Below are positions 45,278 to 59,098 of a stretch of 64,000 nucleotides of DNA, piece by piece. The position numbers were made by a program, and so were the translations under genes. The stretch is from Morchella semilibera (lineage: Eukaryota > Ascomycota > Pezizomycetes > Pezizales > Morchellaceae), in NCBI GenBank assembly GCA_009192285.1, contig CM018608.1, positions 248,001 to 312,000 of the forward strand. The letters are read 5' to 3'. The notes under the pieces are model-generated. The model worked only from the letters and a program-made list of their open reading frames with translations. It searched no databases and was not told where the DNA came from. How positions within the stretch are numbered: the stretch's first letter is position 1; each line of letters opens with the position of its first letter.

Positions 45278-46704
45278 ATGCAATCCCAAGGAGTCCGCAC
45301 TTCCCCGCAAACCCCCAGTGGTACTTGTAATGGAATTACAATGGCAACCAGCCATAAGAGCTTGCAGGATGATGTACAAAATTCTGAAGAAGCCAACGAG
45401 GATTCTGTCGAAGTATTCCAGAAAACCGTTATACCTGTGCCTGTGCACATTATGTCTCATGCCAATTGCAGCCCTGCAAGCTCCTCCCGTGGCGTCATCG
45501 CGACACTATTTCGCAAAAAGCTAATCAACCCGCACTCGGAATCTTCCGAAGATTCAACTTATGGTGCTCGCGTCTCCGATATGGCGGTATTCGAGTTCAT
45601 GTCTCTAATCGATGCCATGAGGGTACCATGGAGCAAAGAGTCTTCTAACCATAAATGCCTCCATTCAACAATTGCGCCTGATAATACGCCGGCCCCCATG
45701 GTTATGGAAATAGCCTTCTGCATGCCAGAGATCCTCAGGCTTGATGAGCTCCGCCGGCACACAGACTTCTGGCAGTTCGAGAAAAAATGGAATATTGAAA
45801 TAGCTTTCCAAGAGAATGATGTCTTCAGACGACATAAACGCCTAGCTGTTTTCGATATGGACTCTACATTAATTCAGCAGGAGGTTATAGATGAAATCGC
45901 CAGATTTGTCGGGGTGGAGGACAAAGTCTCTGTAAGTACTTTTCTAGGATGATTCAAATTAAGAGATGGGCCTTCAAACTGATTCATTGTGACATGTCGT
46001 ATTTAGGCGATTACCGCACGTGCCATGAATGGTGAGATTGACTTCACCGAATCCTTGAGGCAAAGGGTTGCTCTACTTGGAGGTGTTCCTTCGGATGTGT
46101 TTGAGAAGCTCAAGTCTGTCATCACGTTCACACCTGGTGCAAGAGAACTCACAAAAGCTCTCAAAACACTTGGGTACAAGATGGCTGTGTTGAGTGGAGG
46201 ATTCATGCCGCTTGCGAATTATGTCAAGGAAGAACTGGGCCTAGACTATGCGCACGCAAATACGGTAATAAATTCTTACCCACTTTCATGTTCCAAGGGG
46301 CCTAGGAAGTTACTTATTTCTTTTCGGACAATACAGCTCGTCATTAGTGAAGATGGCAAGCAACTCACTGGTGAGCTCACTGGTGATATTGTTCATGCCG
46401 AGCGCAAAGCTGAGCTTCTCGAAAGAATTGCAAACGAGAACGGGATCGCTCTCAAACAAGTAATATCCCTTCCCTACCCATAATGTATCTTTGCTATATT
46501 TATACTATATTCTAGGTTGTTGCCATTGGTGATGGAGCCAATGATCTCTTAATGATGTTCAAAGCTGGACTCGGCATCGCATTCGATGCAAAACCGGCCG
46601 TTCAACTCAGGGCTCCATGCCGAATCAATTCTGGGAACCTTCAAGATGTACTTTATATTTTGGGGTTCAGCAAAGAAGAGCAAGATCAAATCATAGGGGC
46701 TTAG
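45278..46704 (+). CDS. SER2: Phosphoserine phosphatase
   Basis: Exons 45278..45931, 46007..46264, 46337..46459 and 46516..46704, 407 residues; all introns phase 0 (57-75 nt). HAD-superfamily motif I is VFDMDSTLIQQEVIDEIA (nucleophile Asp193, Asp195), motif II VLSGGFM, and motif III/IV VAIGDGANDLLMMFKAGLGIAF. It hydrolyses O-phosphoserine to serine, the last step of the phosphorylated serine pathway. Residues 1-185 form the N-terminal extension found in filamentous-fungal homologues, with a weak ACT-like pattern (MEIAFCMPEI). The ATG at 45278 is the first in frame; 45341 is an alternative. Confidence 0.95.
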
Positions 46705-49700
46705 TCTTGCTGTCGCACGCATCAAGGAGATATATTTAGATGGACCTCGCTTGTATCACGGCTTCTCCTTACATTTCTTCATCTGGGGATTTCCCCCAAG
46801 GGGGCTGTTGTCAACATTAATAGGAGTTTTCTATATCTCTCTGCTTTTTACTCTACTACCCCCATTGTTTTGGGAAGACTACATGCAGTTCTGGTTTATG
46901 GTTATGGCGTGGGATATAAATGGTACTTGGATACATCTATCTAGATATCTTTAAATATTTGGCATGAAGTTTTTTTCTATACTAAGAACGAAATAGACTC
47001 TTAGATTATGTCATTCAGTTTTATCATCTGTCAGCTACTTGTATAACACATGATAAAGATTCTACCATTTAACATCTATTAGCAGTTCTGAAACTTATCT
47101 CAACCCTAGGTTAAACTCATATGTCAAATCTCAAATCAGATTTAAGATCGGGTCAGCGTTAGTCTATTTTTTGTACTCACGAGGCCTCGTTACACCGATT
47201 TCACTCCTATAAATATGTGTTATATAAATACCATACATCTAGCTAGCACATATAGGTAGTATAACTACATGTACTACATAATTCCTCCATTACTTGAATC
47301 ACAATGCATGGGATTAATAACTTACTCTGCCAATGATATATATGCCACTTATCACGCCAGACGCATTACTGCACTGTAAGATCTGTCATTTTTATGATCT
47401 GTTGCCGGTCGCGGTACTACGAGGCTCTGGCATTGAGTGAATTGCATGGGGTGTTTACAGGTGAGGACCCGCCCACTCATTAAATTCCAAAGCGTTCATG
47501 TAAGTATGTACCCAGGGGTACCGGAAAGTGATATTGTAACGACTAGATTTACCACTCACGATTAATTCCACCACATGCGACCCAATTGTAAACCTAATGA
47601 GGCAGCAATATATTGTATACAGAGTAAACAGAGGATAAAGAATTCATCAATCATATACAAATATAAGAAATCAAGCTAGGTGCTTGTGGATTTACTAAGG
47701 CCTCACCTAATAGTGTAATCCCAAGCCGTTGCATCACTTTTAGGGACCCTGGGTACATGTCTGTACATAGTAACGTTCATCGTGCAGTGCACATTAGTAA
47801 CTTAGCACCAGGTGTCATAAGGTCAGGTTCAGGAAAAGTAATTAACTCCTCGAAGGCTCCTCGAGAGTTTCTAGTACAAGTCGTAAAAGGTTGATTCGGA
47901 TGCTCCTCCTCTTATCCAAGAGGACTTCTCAACCACATCATAAAACTGTCTTGGTTTTGCACGATATCACACTGCTGTATCTATGATATAGGCAGAACCC
48001 GTACCCCTCATGACAGTTAGCTATTGACTTTCAAAAATATTTGAAGGTGCTATTGATCTATACACTAGAAAGATTTATATACCCAAACACAAGATAATAG
48101 CAGCTAGCAGACGTACGGTTTATCTTATGTGATATTCATGACTTAAAAAAAATTAAAAATGTCTTGTGTGATATCAAGCGGGAAACATCATGATCACCAT
48201 TACGATTTAGCCATGTAAAACCTCCTCCAACAAGAAAGACTCTCAAAGTCGTTACCTAGAGCTATATGTATGTATCCATTTTCTAGACCTATAGCTACTA
48301 ACTTCGTTAATTACACTCTTATAGTTTAATCAATAGAGTTGTTAGTAGCAATGCGCGCGCAGGGCTAGGGTACAGGCAGCATTACATCATATGCTTAACT
48401 AGAATAACGATTGTATATAATTTTACCCCGTGGTGCAAGGTTTCAAACCTTTTGAGCTTTATGTACTCATATTTTGCAGGTCATGCGCATGCGTCCTATA
48501 AAGACGACAGCCGGAACGCTAAGCCTGCACCACACGTGACCGTGATCTGTGTTAGGTCCACTCCTTGTATGTGCGTACAGAGTCAACATCACTGAGTTAT
48601 AATTACGACGTCGAATACATGTAGGTAGGTACGTGTATTCCGTACCTGGCGTATTTTCTTCATGTGAAGCGAATCCGATACGGTCTTTAATAAGTTTTGC
48701 CCCACCCCACTTGCTACTCAACCACTTAAATTGAAGGTAATGATTCGAGTCAGTAAACAACCTCAAGGGAAGGCTTGCGAATGGATGAATTTTACGAATA
48801 ACAGGATCTAGCTAGGATATTGGCTAGAGGCAGCGTAGATCAATGGTCACAACCATAACGACAGCCAGCACTCAACTGATCTACGGTCGCGATCGAGAAG
48901 TGGCACGAATAGTACATATTCTGTTAGATCGATGAGAACGTCACGAGTACTCTAGATCTAGCTAGTAAAATCATTTAGAACCCATTCGCAGGTTCGGGGC
49001 AGGTTTTCAATCCTACCAGAATGCGCATATGTGCACTTTAATTTCAGCTATGAATACTTCAGCAGTCTCGTGATATCTGAGTGTGTTTAATCCCCTATCA
49101 ACATTCTGGAATATTCTTGAGTTCTTACTTGATCAGTTATGTTAGAGATTTACGATATATACCAATCTCGCATTTGGGGTAAGGCTGATCACTGATCCCT
49201 ATCTAAACAATTCGAATTGACAATACAACCACAAACATATCTAGACTATATTTTGATAGGAGTCGACCTAGATTAACAAATTGTAGAGTACAGGAGTAAG
49301 ACATAGTGCATATTAACGTACGTCTTAGTTTGGTACAACTGCACATTTGTGAGACCGAGTAACGTTTCAGGGCGGGTGCTTTGCTGCCTTTGCAGTTACC
49401 CCATGACTCCATGCACGGCTTACTTGGACAATATCTTTTGGATTGGCGAGCCAGCGGTATGTGGTACAGCTGTACAGATAGGGTTGACAGCATCCTTGTG
49501 CCCAATGTAATCATGCCGACCCCTCTTATGTAGCCCTTCCGACCAGCAGCAGATAGCCTTTCCGATACGCTCATATGAAGATGATGAGAGCTTTTAATGA
49601 TAGGGGTAAGGTTTTGTAGGTTTCCGGAAGATGGCACCCGAGTGGTCCAAAAAAAATTCTAGAGTGGGGTAAGAATGACTACAATTAATTAAATTGATAA

Positions 49701-52558
49701 GATAGTTTTAGTACTTTTAGTTAGTATACCGTACCTTGATTTTGGTTCATGTACTACAGCACACCCAGGCAAACTATGAGGGCTCCTTTGTGCTTTTCAA
49801 TTCTCCTGAAAATGAGACCATAGTTAGAGAAAGCTGCAATATCTTTAATTTACTATGGCTGGCCATACCTGTCGATTGTTGAGTACGCACATAGGCAATG
49901 GATAGTTGTTATCATGAACAAACCCAAGGATTTACTACCGGCGCCTCAGAGTCAGGATTGATAGCCACCCACATGCACGAAACAAGGATGTGAAGGATGT
50001 GAGGGCATACCACCGCTATATATGGAATTTGAGAAATCAAATCAGATTTTGATATTCGAAAGCCTCTCGTATCAATTATCAACTATAATCTTTTGCTCTT
50101 GTATTTTATGTTGGATCTATATATGTGCAGTGTAGTGGGGTAATAGATCTGGCTCGCCAAGACATTGATGGCCGAGTGACATTATATGATTGACACCAAC
50201 CCTTTATATAGCACAAAGGTATTAGTAAATCAACCGATAACAGCGTTTCGAATATCAGGAATATCTTTAATCTTGGAACTCTAACTCACATGTTTTCAAT
50301 AACGAGTAGAAATTGTAGAATTAATACGCACTCCAATGGTTTATAACCTCAGCATGATAGAACCAACTCTACTTCTCCCTACTAATATACCTCTACTATT
50401 GCTTCGTGACCACCTATTTTGGTTATATAGCAAATAACAAACGGGGCTAAGCTGATGTAGAGCAGATTCTTTATCTAGGCTCAAAAGCCACCCTACGGCT
50501 ATCCCTTAGTCTATCAGTAAAATGCCGACCCCCATAGAAGAAGAAAATTTTGTGTGCGCGTGGCTTTATAAGCTACAGATCCTATTATCCCCCTATCAAA
50601 TAATAGACCTTCCATACAAACTCCTCTATTACATGGGGGTTAGCATTGACAGACTGAAGCCCAAAGCCTTTTTAGTCGATCAAACAATACTCGCGTCTAG
50701 GATATAGAACCAAAAATTCTATTGTTAGGGCAAGTCTTGTATGGCACTTCACCAGTTGTGTTTCCTGCTCATGCGAACACAAGACGTAGAGTTTCGCATG
50801 GCTTTGCCAGGGTTAGGGTAGGTGGATCCCAATTGGGCATTTAATAGCCTTGCATATACATGTGTAATCCCAGTAATTGACTAATCCACTCACGTCTAGC
50901 ACAAACCTACAGATACACGTACACGCGTGTAAAAGGCCTAAAATTTGATACTTGTTTCAAACAAGTGCCTCGTGAAGGGGTACTTATTCAGCCAAAGTTG
51001 TTCTCTGTCCTTAAGTAGCTTTGTAAGTTTGCCAAGGCTTTACAACTCAAGCTGCACAAATGATTACTCATCTGTTACGTAATAAAGTAGACATGAGTTT
51101 GTTTCTGACACGTCTTGAAACATGATGGGCCGTCGAAATCTCGGTATTTCTATAGGAAAAGGCCTAGACAAGGGCCCAGACCAGTATATCAAACTTTGAG
51201 ACTTCCACAAATTCCACTATCGACCCAACATCGCAACAAATGTAGTCTCCAGACCAGGATATTAAAGAAGATTTCGTCATGATAGAACCTTTCTCTCTGG
51301 CCATGGATCCACCTCGCAACTCGTCCGTTTCTTGTAGCCACCGGCTCTAGCGCCAATTTTGAACTGCCCTGAATTACCCACACCCAAAACTTACACTGTC
51401 TCGCCCAAAGCCTCACAATTGTACAAACTTGATCCCGATAAACTATCTCAGACATATTACCAACCGCGCGCCAACCTACGTACATGTTAGCCCCGGCTCT
51501 AGACCGCAGAGAGCTCTTTCTTTGAGACTGATATACAGAACGTTAAAGGTTGAGGATTAATTGAGGGGCTACTAATTTGGGGGTTTAATGGAGGGACGCT
51601 TACCAGGAATCCCCTCAATGTAAATATAAGGTTGTTGGATGTATTATTGGAGTTGTAGCCCTGTAAATAGGCCATCGGCAGTTCGTCAGTTGCAACATAC
51701 ATCTGTACTTATGTATCATGGCATAACTGGAACTACATGTATGAATAGGGCCTGGAACGGGCTCAATTCATCGAATAGCAAGATCCTTAGGAATGACCAC
51801 ACATAGTTCTAATTAACGGTATTTAGTTGTGCCCTCATACCGAAAGAAGCTATTCTACTGTTTATACTTACAGGTACAGCCAAAATATATTAATGCCTTT
51901 TTCAGGTTGACTCAATTAGTTGCAGCTGAGGAGGGTGTAGGTATACGAGGCCTTTATACCGAACTATAGATATCTTATCTTCGAGTTTCGTGCCTATCTA
52001 ATATGCGGGGGGCACTTTGTGTATCAGTTATCAATCAATCAATCAATGCAAGGCCACTTTACTATTTAGAGTGATATACCATGAATACAACATATTTCTC
52101 ATGAATTATCACTCGATTGAAAGCTACTAAGAATTATTTCCCCCTTATCATTTATTTATACTTCATACAATTATTTTTCTTTGGTCTGATTACTTTAAAA
52201 CAGTGATCCACAACTAAGCTGAATACTATTGAATTGGTTTGAGCAGAAAGTCGTGATTATTATCCCATCACTACTACCACCGGGTTCTACCTATAGCTAC
52301 TGTACAACGCTTGCTAATAAATACTGGGGATACAAGTTTACTCATTTACCATGAAAAGATACCAGTTTTCGCAGAAAACAAAAATAAAACATCAACAGGA
52401 TGCGCAGCCATAAAATGCTTACTCATCGATAGGTTTCTCGACTTGATCAACCAACGCGGTCTCAGTTTTCTCTTCCTCTACCTCTACCTGCCTATAAATA
52501 CCCAGGTCTTAGCCCTCTAGCTTTAATGACATGTTAATGTTGGGGAAAAGGTAAGGTC
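46705..52558. other. AT-rich gene-free region (5.9 kb)
   Basis: No supported gene between the convergent 3' ends of Ser2 and Pmt1. Short frames on both strands have no recognisable domains. Contains TACATGTA at 47266, 48616 and 51734, an ATCA tandem run at about 52030-52045, a telomere-like GGGTTAGGGT at 50810 and TATCACTCG at 52107. It may be decayed repeat DNA, but I could not identify any element. Confidence 0.45.
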
Positions 52559-55500
52559 TCACGTAGTCTCTGTGTTCACACCCTCACTTGCCGGACTAGC
52601 CGCACTCTCACTCACCACCTCACGAGACTCAGTATCTACATCAACCTCCCTTGGCTTAACCTCGGCCTGCGCGTCTTTCTCGCCTCCCTTCAATACTGTC
52701 TCAGGATTTGATCCTTCAACTAAAGGCCCTGCAACACCCTTATCCACTACAGGAATGGCGGATTCATCCGAGATCTCATTACCAAATTCATCAAGAAGAC
52801 GAATGCGTGTTTCATAGCGGGTATGGAACTCAACTTTGCCTTCGAGTGCCTTCACCTGTTCTTCATCTAGAAGGTTTCCATCTTGATCACGGTACTCGAT
52901 CCTTTCCTCTGACGAAACTACCTCACCTGCTTCAGCAGCTTGAATTGGATCGTTTTTGATAGCAATTGGTTCATCGGCAGGTTTATTGGTGACGGCTTCC
53001 TCGGGAGCTGAAGAGGATGAAGCTTGTAAAGGTGGATTTGGGCTCTTGACGGCCGACTCATTGGGGGATGTGATAGCATTATATTCCTCATACTACAATT
53101 TGTTAATCAAATTAGCCTAAAATGTGGGTTGGGAGGGTGCATACAGTGTTATGGAAGGTATTACAGTCCCAATCCCATGAATTGAATAGCTTTACTCTTC
53201 GACATTCGCTCCTGGTCCAGGCATTTCCATACGACAATGGAGCGTATAGGCCGAAAGCGACAATACTGAAAGCCAGGAATACCACCGCAAAGGTCCATCC
53301 GGCGATCGGCTTCTCCCTCAACTTCAAGGAAGCAATTCTTGCTGTTATGAAATCAAACACCTGGCACAATGCGATTATCCCAAAGTACAAAGCTGGGAAG
53401 TAATGGTGCAAGAAGAGCTGTCTCTGCATAAGGTAAAATGGGAAATAATGGAAAGCCCATCCTAAAACAGCAACGCCAATCTCAAAATCAAAACGGCGGA
53501 AGTTATTGATGGAGTAGTCATTGTAACCCCTCTGCCATCTAAGCACAGCAAAGGCTTTGAATAACGCATAGATAGCAATAGCAGCAGTCGATGACCACCA
53601 GATGACCGGATTACCGATGAGGTAGACTTGACGGTGCTCCTTACCCCAAAAGTTGATCCCACGCTTCAGGATTGGCCAACTTGGAGGACGTGAGTCCCAG
53701 GCATGCGATTCTACAAGTCCAGCATTGGTGCGCCACATAACTTTGTTCAGTTCCCAGAATTTACCGAAGAAACCAGGTTTGTGGTAATTAACACGCTCAG
53801 CACCCTCGCCTAGTTGCGGGTGTTCATTTTGCTCAACATACCACACACTGTTCGGTAGAGTTGCGCCCTTGGCGCAAGTGACCTCTTGCTGCTCGTAACC
53901 CCAATCTGGAAGTTTGACTTTATGAGAGAAGAGGACACACCCAGTCATGGTATGAACGAGCTTGAACTTAGTCTGAATTGTGCGGAGTCTTTTTTTTGCC
54001 TCAGACCCTTGGGAGAGGTGCTTGACGATCTCAACACGGAAGACATCATTGGCGTCCCCTTCGAATCCCTTATATCCATATGCTGAGACCTCATTTTGCC
54101 ACTCCGCCTCGGTAACTGGAGGCCTGACATCATGCGAATGTAGGCGCCGATCAGTAGGTCCATGATACAACCTGATTAAGGCACCATCCTCAATCCATAC
54201 AGGCGGAGAAATCGCATCAAATCCGGAGATTCCTTCACCTCCAACTGGGTTTGTCTGGTTCTCAACGGTCCAAATGTTATTGTCATCCTTATGGGGATAT
54301 AATGTAATCTGCTGTTGCTTGGAGCCGGTTGGGTACATGTGGTTGTGTGAGTGAAGATAACCACCTTGGGTATTATGGTGTCTAATAGAAACACGTGAAC
54401 CGAAGGCGACGTCGGCGGGGACGCTATGCATGCCCTTGGAATTGAGGGTAGCTTGAAACTCCGAGGACATGAAACCGTCACCTTCGCCAGGATTGCGGAG
54501 GAGCTCAAAGTGAATGGCGAACATGGACATGTAAAACACGACGGGGACTATAATAAGACAGAAAACGCGGGCAAAGAAATGTTTAAACCAAAGGCGCTGG
54601 AGACATGAGTCAGTGACCACCCAAAGGATATTGTGGGGCATGGAACTTTACAGGGGTAATATTCTTGGTATCACCCAAAAGAAACCACAGTTGGAGAACT
54701 GTCAAGCTTCCAACCCAGGCAATTGTGAACAAACCAACCCACTTCACGCTAACAGTGGCCCCGAGACCCAAACCAGTCAAGGTGAGCCAAAACCACCAAT
54801 TGGGGGAGAACGCTCTTGAGATGCCTTGTTCGTGGATGTTGAGAAATGAAGTCCAAGCAAGCGCTGTGGCGGCAGTAAAGCTAACCAAAGGCGAATCCAA
54901 GAGGATCAGACGAGATTGTGTCAGAAGACCGTTTTCTAGCGATCCATGGTTAGTCTTTCCGCATATAAACCGCTTCTTTGAACATTGTACTGACCGAAGA
55001 TGATAAATCCGGCGCCCAAAAAAGATGAAGCTGTAGAGCAACCAGCTGCCTTTAAGGTCAAAAACATAGTAGGAACCACCATAATTCCCAACACAGCGGG
55101 TAGCATTCTCATTGCAACATAGGGGACTCCAGGTTCAAGATAATCCTTTCCAATCTCTTTGAAATCAAAACTTCCGTCAAATCCAGCCACCCAGCCCGCC
55201 AGTGTGATAAGCATCTTCGCGAGTGGAGGATGTACGTCCATGAAGAACTTTCCCTTGATATATTTTGTAGCAAATCCACCAAAGCTAGGTTCATAAGCTA
55301 TTGTGTTTCAATACTTTTTTTTCTTGGGGGAACTTACTGGACTTCATCAAACACAACACTAGTTGGTTGATATATACGGAATAACCGCACAAAAAATGCT
55401 ACAACAGTCAAGAAAAGAAGGAGTTGCAAATCCGACGAGGGCAGCATCAAGATATCATTGTCTTTGACTTGATATTTCTTCGTCGAGACATCTCGTTTCA

Positions 55501-55651
55501 ACAGTGCTGGTGGAGCTGCAGAGACTTTAGGAACCGGTGGTGTTTCTGCAGAAACTTTCTTGGCCTTTCGACCAGGAGAGCGGCTCCGGGAGCGAGACCG
55601 AGATCGGGATCCCTTTTCGTCTACTGCTAGACGGGGATTTTTTGGAGGCAT
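52559..55651 (-). CDS. PMT1: Protein O-mannosyltransferase, Pmt1 subfamily
   Basis: Exons complement(join(52559..53092,53145..54596,54652..54935,54995..55284,55338..55651)), 957 residues. Transfers mannose from dolichyl-phosphate mannose to Ser/Thr in the ER, normally as a Pmt1-Pmt2 heterodimer. Marks: first lumenal loop VVFDEVHFGGFATKYIKG with the catalytic DE pair, FFMDVHPPLAKML, the membrane segments, and three MIR repeats between about residues 310 and 510 (GGYLHSHNHMYP, RLYHGPTDRRLHSHDVRPP, FKLVHTMTGCVLFSHKVKLP). The C-terminus SWDWDCNTFHNTYEEYNA and then EYRDQDGNLLDEEQVKALEG parallels yeast Pmt1 (GWDYNCNTY, KDTEGNELDPEVVKKML), which separates it from the shorter Pmt2 and Pmt4. Its N-terminus has an SRSRSR tract (residues 16-25). 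Confidence 0.95.
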
Positions 55652-57045
55652 GTTTGAGTCAATTCGTATATCTCTATTAAATTACCGTATATTGGGAAAG
55701 TAAGAAGATATCCCGAAAGGAGAGGTGGCTGTCCAGCCTGTGCGGATGTGTGAGCGTGTGAGTGTGGCAGGGGGTATATCCACGAGAAGGTGTCGTACGT
55801 TGCAAGTATGATCTATGGTTGATATGACTGACGAACAGAAATAAAAGGGGAGGGGTGAATAAATATCCAATCGATGGATCAAATAACGTGGGGCGAAGGA
55901 CGAAGAAAGAGAGAAATATTGAGAATGGAAGAAGGGATGATCACAAGGAATCGACGTTGAGCTGAACAGGCCAGATGTTCAAGTTGGAGGCTCTACTAAA
56001 TGCAGCTATTTTTCCCATAGCAACGACGGGGATAGAGGAGCGCGTCTTGTTTTCAGAGATATGGGAAATGACAGCATAAGATGGCAATCGACAACGATAT
56101 GCATGTCATGGTCCGATGTTGAATAAAGTAACACACTACATATACATACATTTACAACAAAAGCATAACAATCGCAGTATCCGATGTGGTATAAACAAGT
56201 AACAGTAACGGATTTCCCCTAAGGCCCTAAGTCATGTATTGTACTAAACAAGCACTAGGGGGGGGGGGAGCCACTACCAACCATGTGGTGAGTGAATACA
56301 TCTACATGTATGCAACATGCCTCGAACGATTGAGTTTGCAGAAGACAGCTTGTTGATGTCCATATGGATCTCTACTACATCGGACTTTGCTTATGCCGGG
56401 TATATATGCCTAGGACTTTAAAACTCTAGTGTTGAACCCGAATAAGTCTCGCTTAATGCGAGGGATGCAAAATTCAATGTGCTGCAGCCCTCCAGGCCCT
56501 TTAGGCACTCTAGTCTCTATCCCTGAAGGCCCTCTTCCTACCCCTTCAAGTTCTGCATCTACACCTTTACTATCTACGATACTCTTCTCTTCCTCCGGTT
56601 CTACCTTTGGAGTGTTTCGTCTCTTACTCAAACGTCTGCTCATATTCACCTCCAGTCATTCTTTTTTTCTCCACTTTTTCTTTTTTTTTTTTTTTTTTTG
56701 CCCTTGAGAACACCCCAATCCTCCAATCCCATACGATTCTCCCCAACCTCCTCTACCCTCCCCCTCCCATCCCCCCCCACGTGTATCCTGCCTGTCTACA
56801 ACTTCTCTTATAATACTGTATAAGCACCTACATGAATGTATGCACGAACTGCTTTTGATCTCAGCTGAATAATCTTTAGCTTTGTTCGTCATACAGTCCT
56901 CCCCTCCCCCATATCTGCACCCCCCCCCCCCTCTCCGTTTCTTTTTCTATCCCCTCTTCAAAAGCAAAGCCCTTCATATATCACCCGATATCTATCCTGT
57001 CGTTGAAAGTTCCTAAAGAATAATTGTTGCCGCTTATTTCAACCG
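55652..57045. other. Divergent intergenic region
   Basis: Upstream of both Pmt1 and Erf2. G-run near 56260, poly-T near 56680, C-runs near 56770 and 56925; pyrimidine-rich leader just before 57046. A minus-strand frame at 56410-56649 (79 codons, Lys/Arg/Glu-rich) could be a small gene but has nothing to support it. TACATGTA at 56303. Confidence 0.45.
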
Positions 57046-59098
57046 ATGGCCTCATCCCGAGGCTCCTCCTCCTCCCCGCTAACGCCCAGCTTCCTCCACT
57101 CGCCTCTCCACGCCGGTGGTCTTCCACTTTCCCTCCACGAAATCCACGAAGATGTTCCTGATCATGGGACTCACAGTGTTATCTCTTCCCGCATGACTGA
57201 TGTTAGCGACAATGCTTCCGACATTATGGGCCTCGCCGAGGCACAACAATCTCAACATGCTTCATCTCGTCGTTCGTCATTGCAGCCTACGTTGGGTCAG
57301 ACACGAACTAGAGTTTCAGTCAGTGAACCTAAGACAGATGCCTTCTCGGGCTCTCGACCTAGCACTGCTATGTCGAGCTCTACGGCTGGAATGAGAGGAT
57401 ATTCGGGTGCGGGTGCCCCAGCGTCGCGGAGAGGTTTGGGCTCGGTCGGCGGGAGTGTAAGGGGAAGGCCAACATCATCAGCGTCACGGACACATGCGCC
57501 ATCTTTACCAAGTAACGCATTTTATAGGCCTATGAGTTCGGCAAAATTGCAAGCGCAACGAGGGAAAGTCACGGAGGAAGATGAGGAGAAAAACAGAATA
57601 CGGGGGCTCGCTCAGGCTGCGCAGTCATCAGAAAGGCCACCCGTCTTGGGGCTGTCAATGAATGAACCAATGGCGCTCCAGCTTAAACAACAAAGATTAA
57701 GCGACGATCGTGGTGGCTACGGACAGTCTGGAAGGTCATTATCCCCAACAGGTCACACAACACAATCGGTAACCTCTGTATCGCCTTTACATGAGAGGAT
57801 TAATGCAAATCATGGGAATGGAGTAAACGGAACGCCGCCACTGCCACGACTAGATTCATCGAGTCAGGGATCTGGTGAATCAAAAGAAAAGCATCAGAAG
57901 CAGAAACAGCCGGATCTTGGCAAGAACTGGCAGTATTTCCCGGGAAACACAAGTTTTTGTTTTGGCGGGCGGTTTCAAACAGCAAATGATGTGCCAATGA
58001 ATATTCTGACAGCTATTTTGATCTGCATCCCGGTGGGGCTATTTTTTGGTTATTCGTAAGCTCCCCCCTTTATCATTGGCTTGCATCGAGTGAGATTGCA
58101 TGAACTGATTGGCTGCTAGGGCAAAATGGTTATGGTATAATGTATCACCAGGGTTGCCAATAACTTTTGCATATTTGTTTGCACTTTGCATGTCATCTTT
58201 TATCAAAGCCTCCGTCTCGGACCCTGGGGTACGTTCCCCGATGGACCTACGCCTACAATCCTCTAATACCACTTTTTAAATACTGATATGTTCTAGGTCT
58301 ACCCTCGTAATGTTCATCCCCTCGAAACTGATAATGACAACGACCCCCTTGCTGTCCCTCCGCCTAACGGTTGGGCTCTGATTCGCCCTCCTAAGCCAAC
58401 GCAAATTCACCTTGAGGTCCCCATAAAATACTGCCGCACCTGCCGTATATGGCGCCCGCCGCGTTGTCATCATTGCCGGGTTTGTGACAACTGTATCGAG
58501 ACACAAGATCACCATTGTGTCTGGCTCAATAACTGTGTTGGTCGCCGCAACTACCGGTATTTTTTTACCTTCGTTACGACCGCTACTCTTCTTGGGCTAT
58601 ATCTTATCGCCCTATCACTTGTACATCTTATTATGTGGCAGAAACAACACCGCGAGATTGATCCTAGTGTTGGATTCCCTGACGCGATACGACGTTGGCA
58701 ACCAGTATTTGCAATGGTGGTTTATGGAGCGGTTGCATCACCATATCCACTCGCATTATTCGGATACCATCTATTTTTGATGGGGAGAGGCGAGACCACG
58801 AGGGAGTATCTTCATGGCCACAAGTTCGTCAGGAGTGAAAGACACCGACCGTTTAGTCAGCAAAACATCTTCAAAAACTTCGTCGTTGTTTTAATGAGAC
58901 CCAAACCTCCCACGTGTGTACCCATACAAATAGTTCGGATTCTCTTTCTCCTTCCACTGACGATATTTTAGGTATGTTCAACTGAAAAACTCTTACATAC
59001 AGGGCGATCAACGCTTCGCGCCACAGAAGATAGAAGCAGGCTCGCAGAACGAAGACCGGGAGTCGAGTCGTGGCGAAGTCACAAGGATTAGTAATTAG
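57046..59098 (+). CDS. ERF2: Palmitoyltransferase Erf2 (DHHC family)
   Basis: Exons 57046..58055, 58120..58228, 58297..58913 and 58972..59098, 620 residues. The Cys-rich domain (about residues 419-468) reads CRTCRIWRPPRCHHC, CDNCIETQDHHCVW, NNCVGRRNYRYF with the catalytic DHHC at 444-447. Four transmembrane helices bracket it (MNILTAILICIPVGLFFGY, FAYLFALCMSSFI, FTFVTTATLLGLYLIALSL, VFAMVVYGAVASPYPLALF). TTxE motif: ETTREYLHG. The first 290 residues are Ser/Pro-rich and disordered, as in other filamentous Erf2. Erf2 with Erf4 palmitoylates Ras-type GTPases at the ER/Golgi. The last intron (GTGTGT donor at 58914) was set by the conserved RPKPPTYVQLKNSYIQGDQRF join. Confidence 0.95.

Noticed and set aside
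49203-49637. Minus-strand 144-codon frame in the AT-rich desert
   Set aside because: No domain, no splice partners, and composition like the surrounding DNA.
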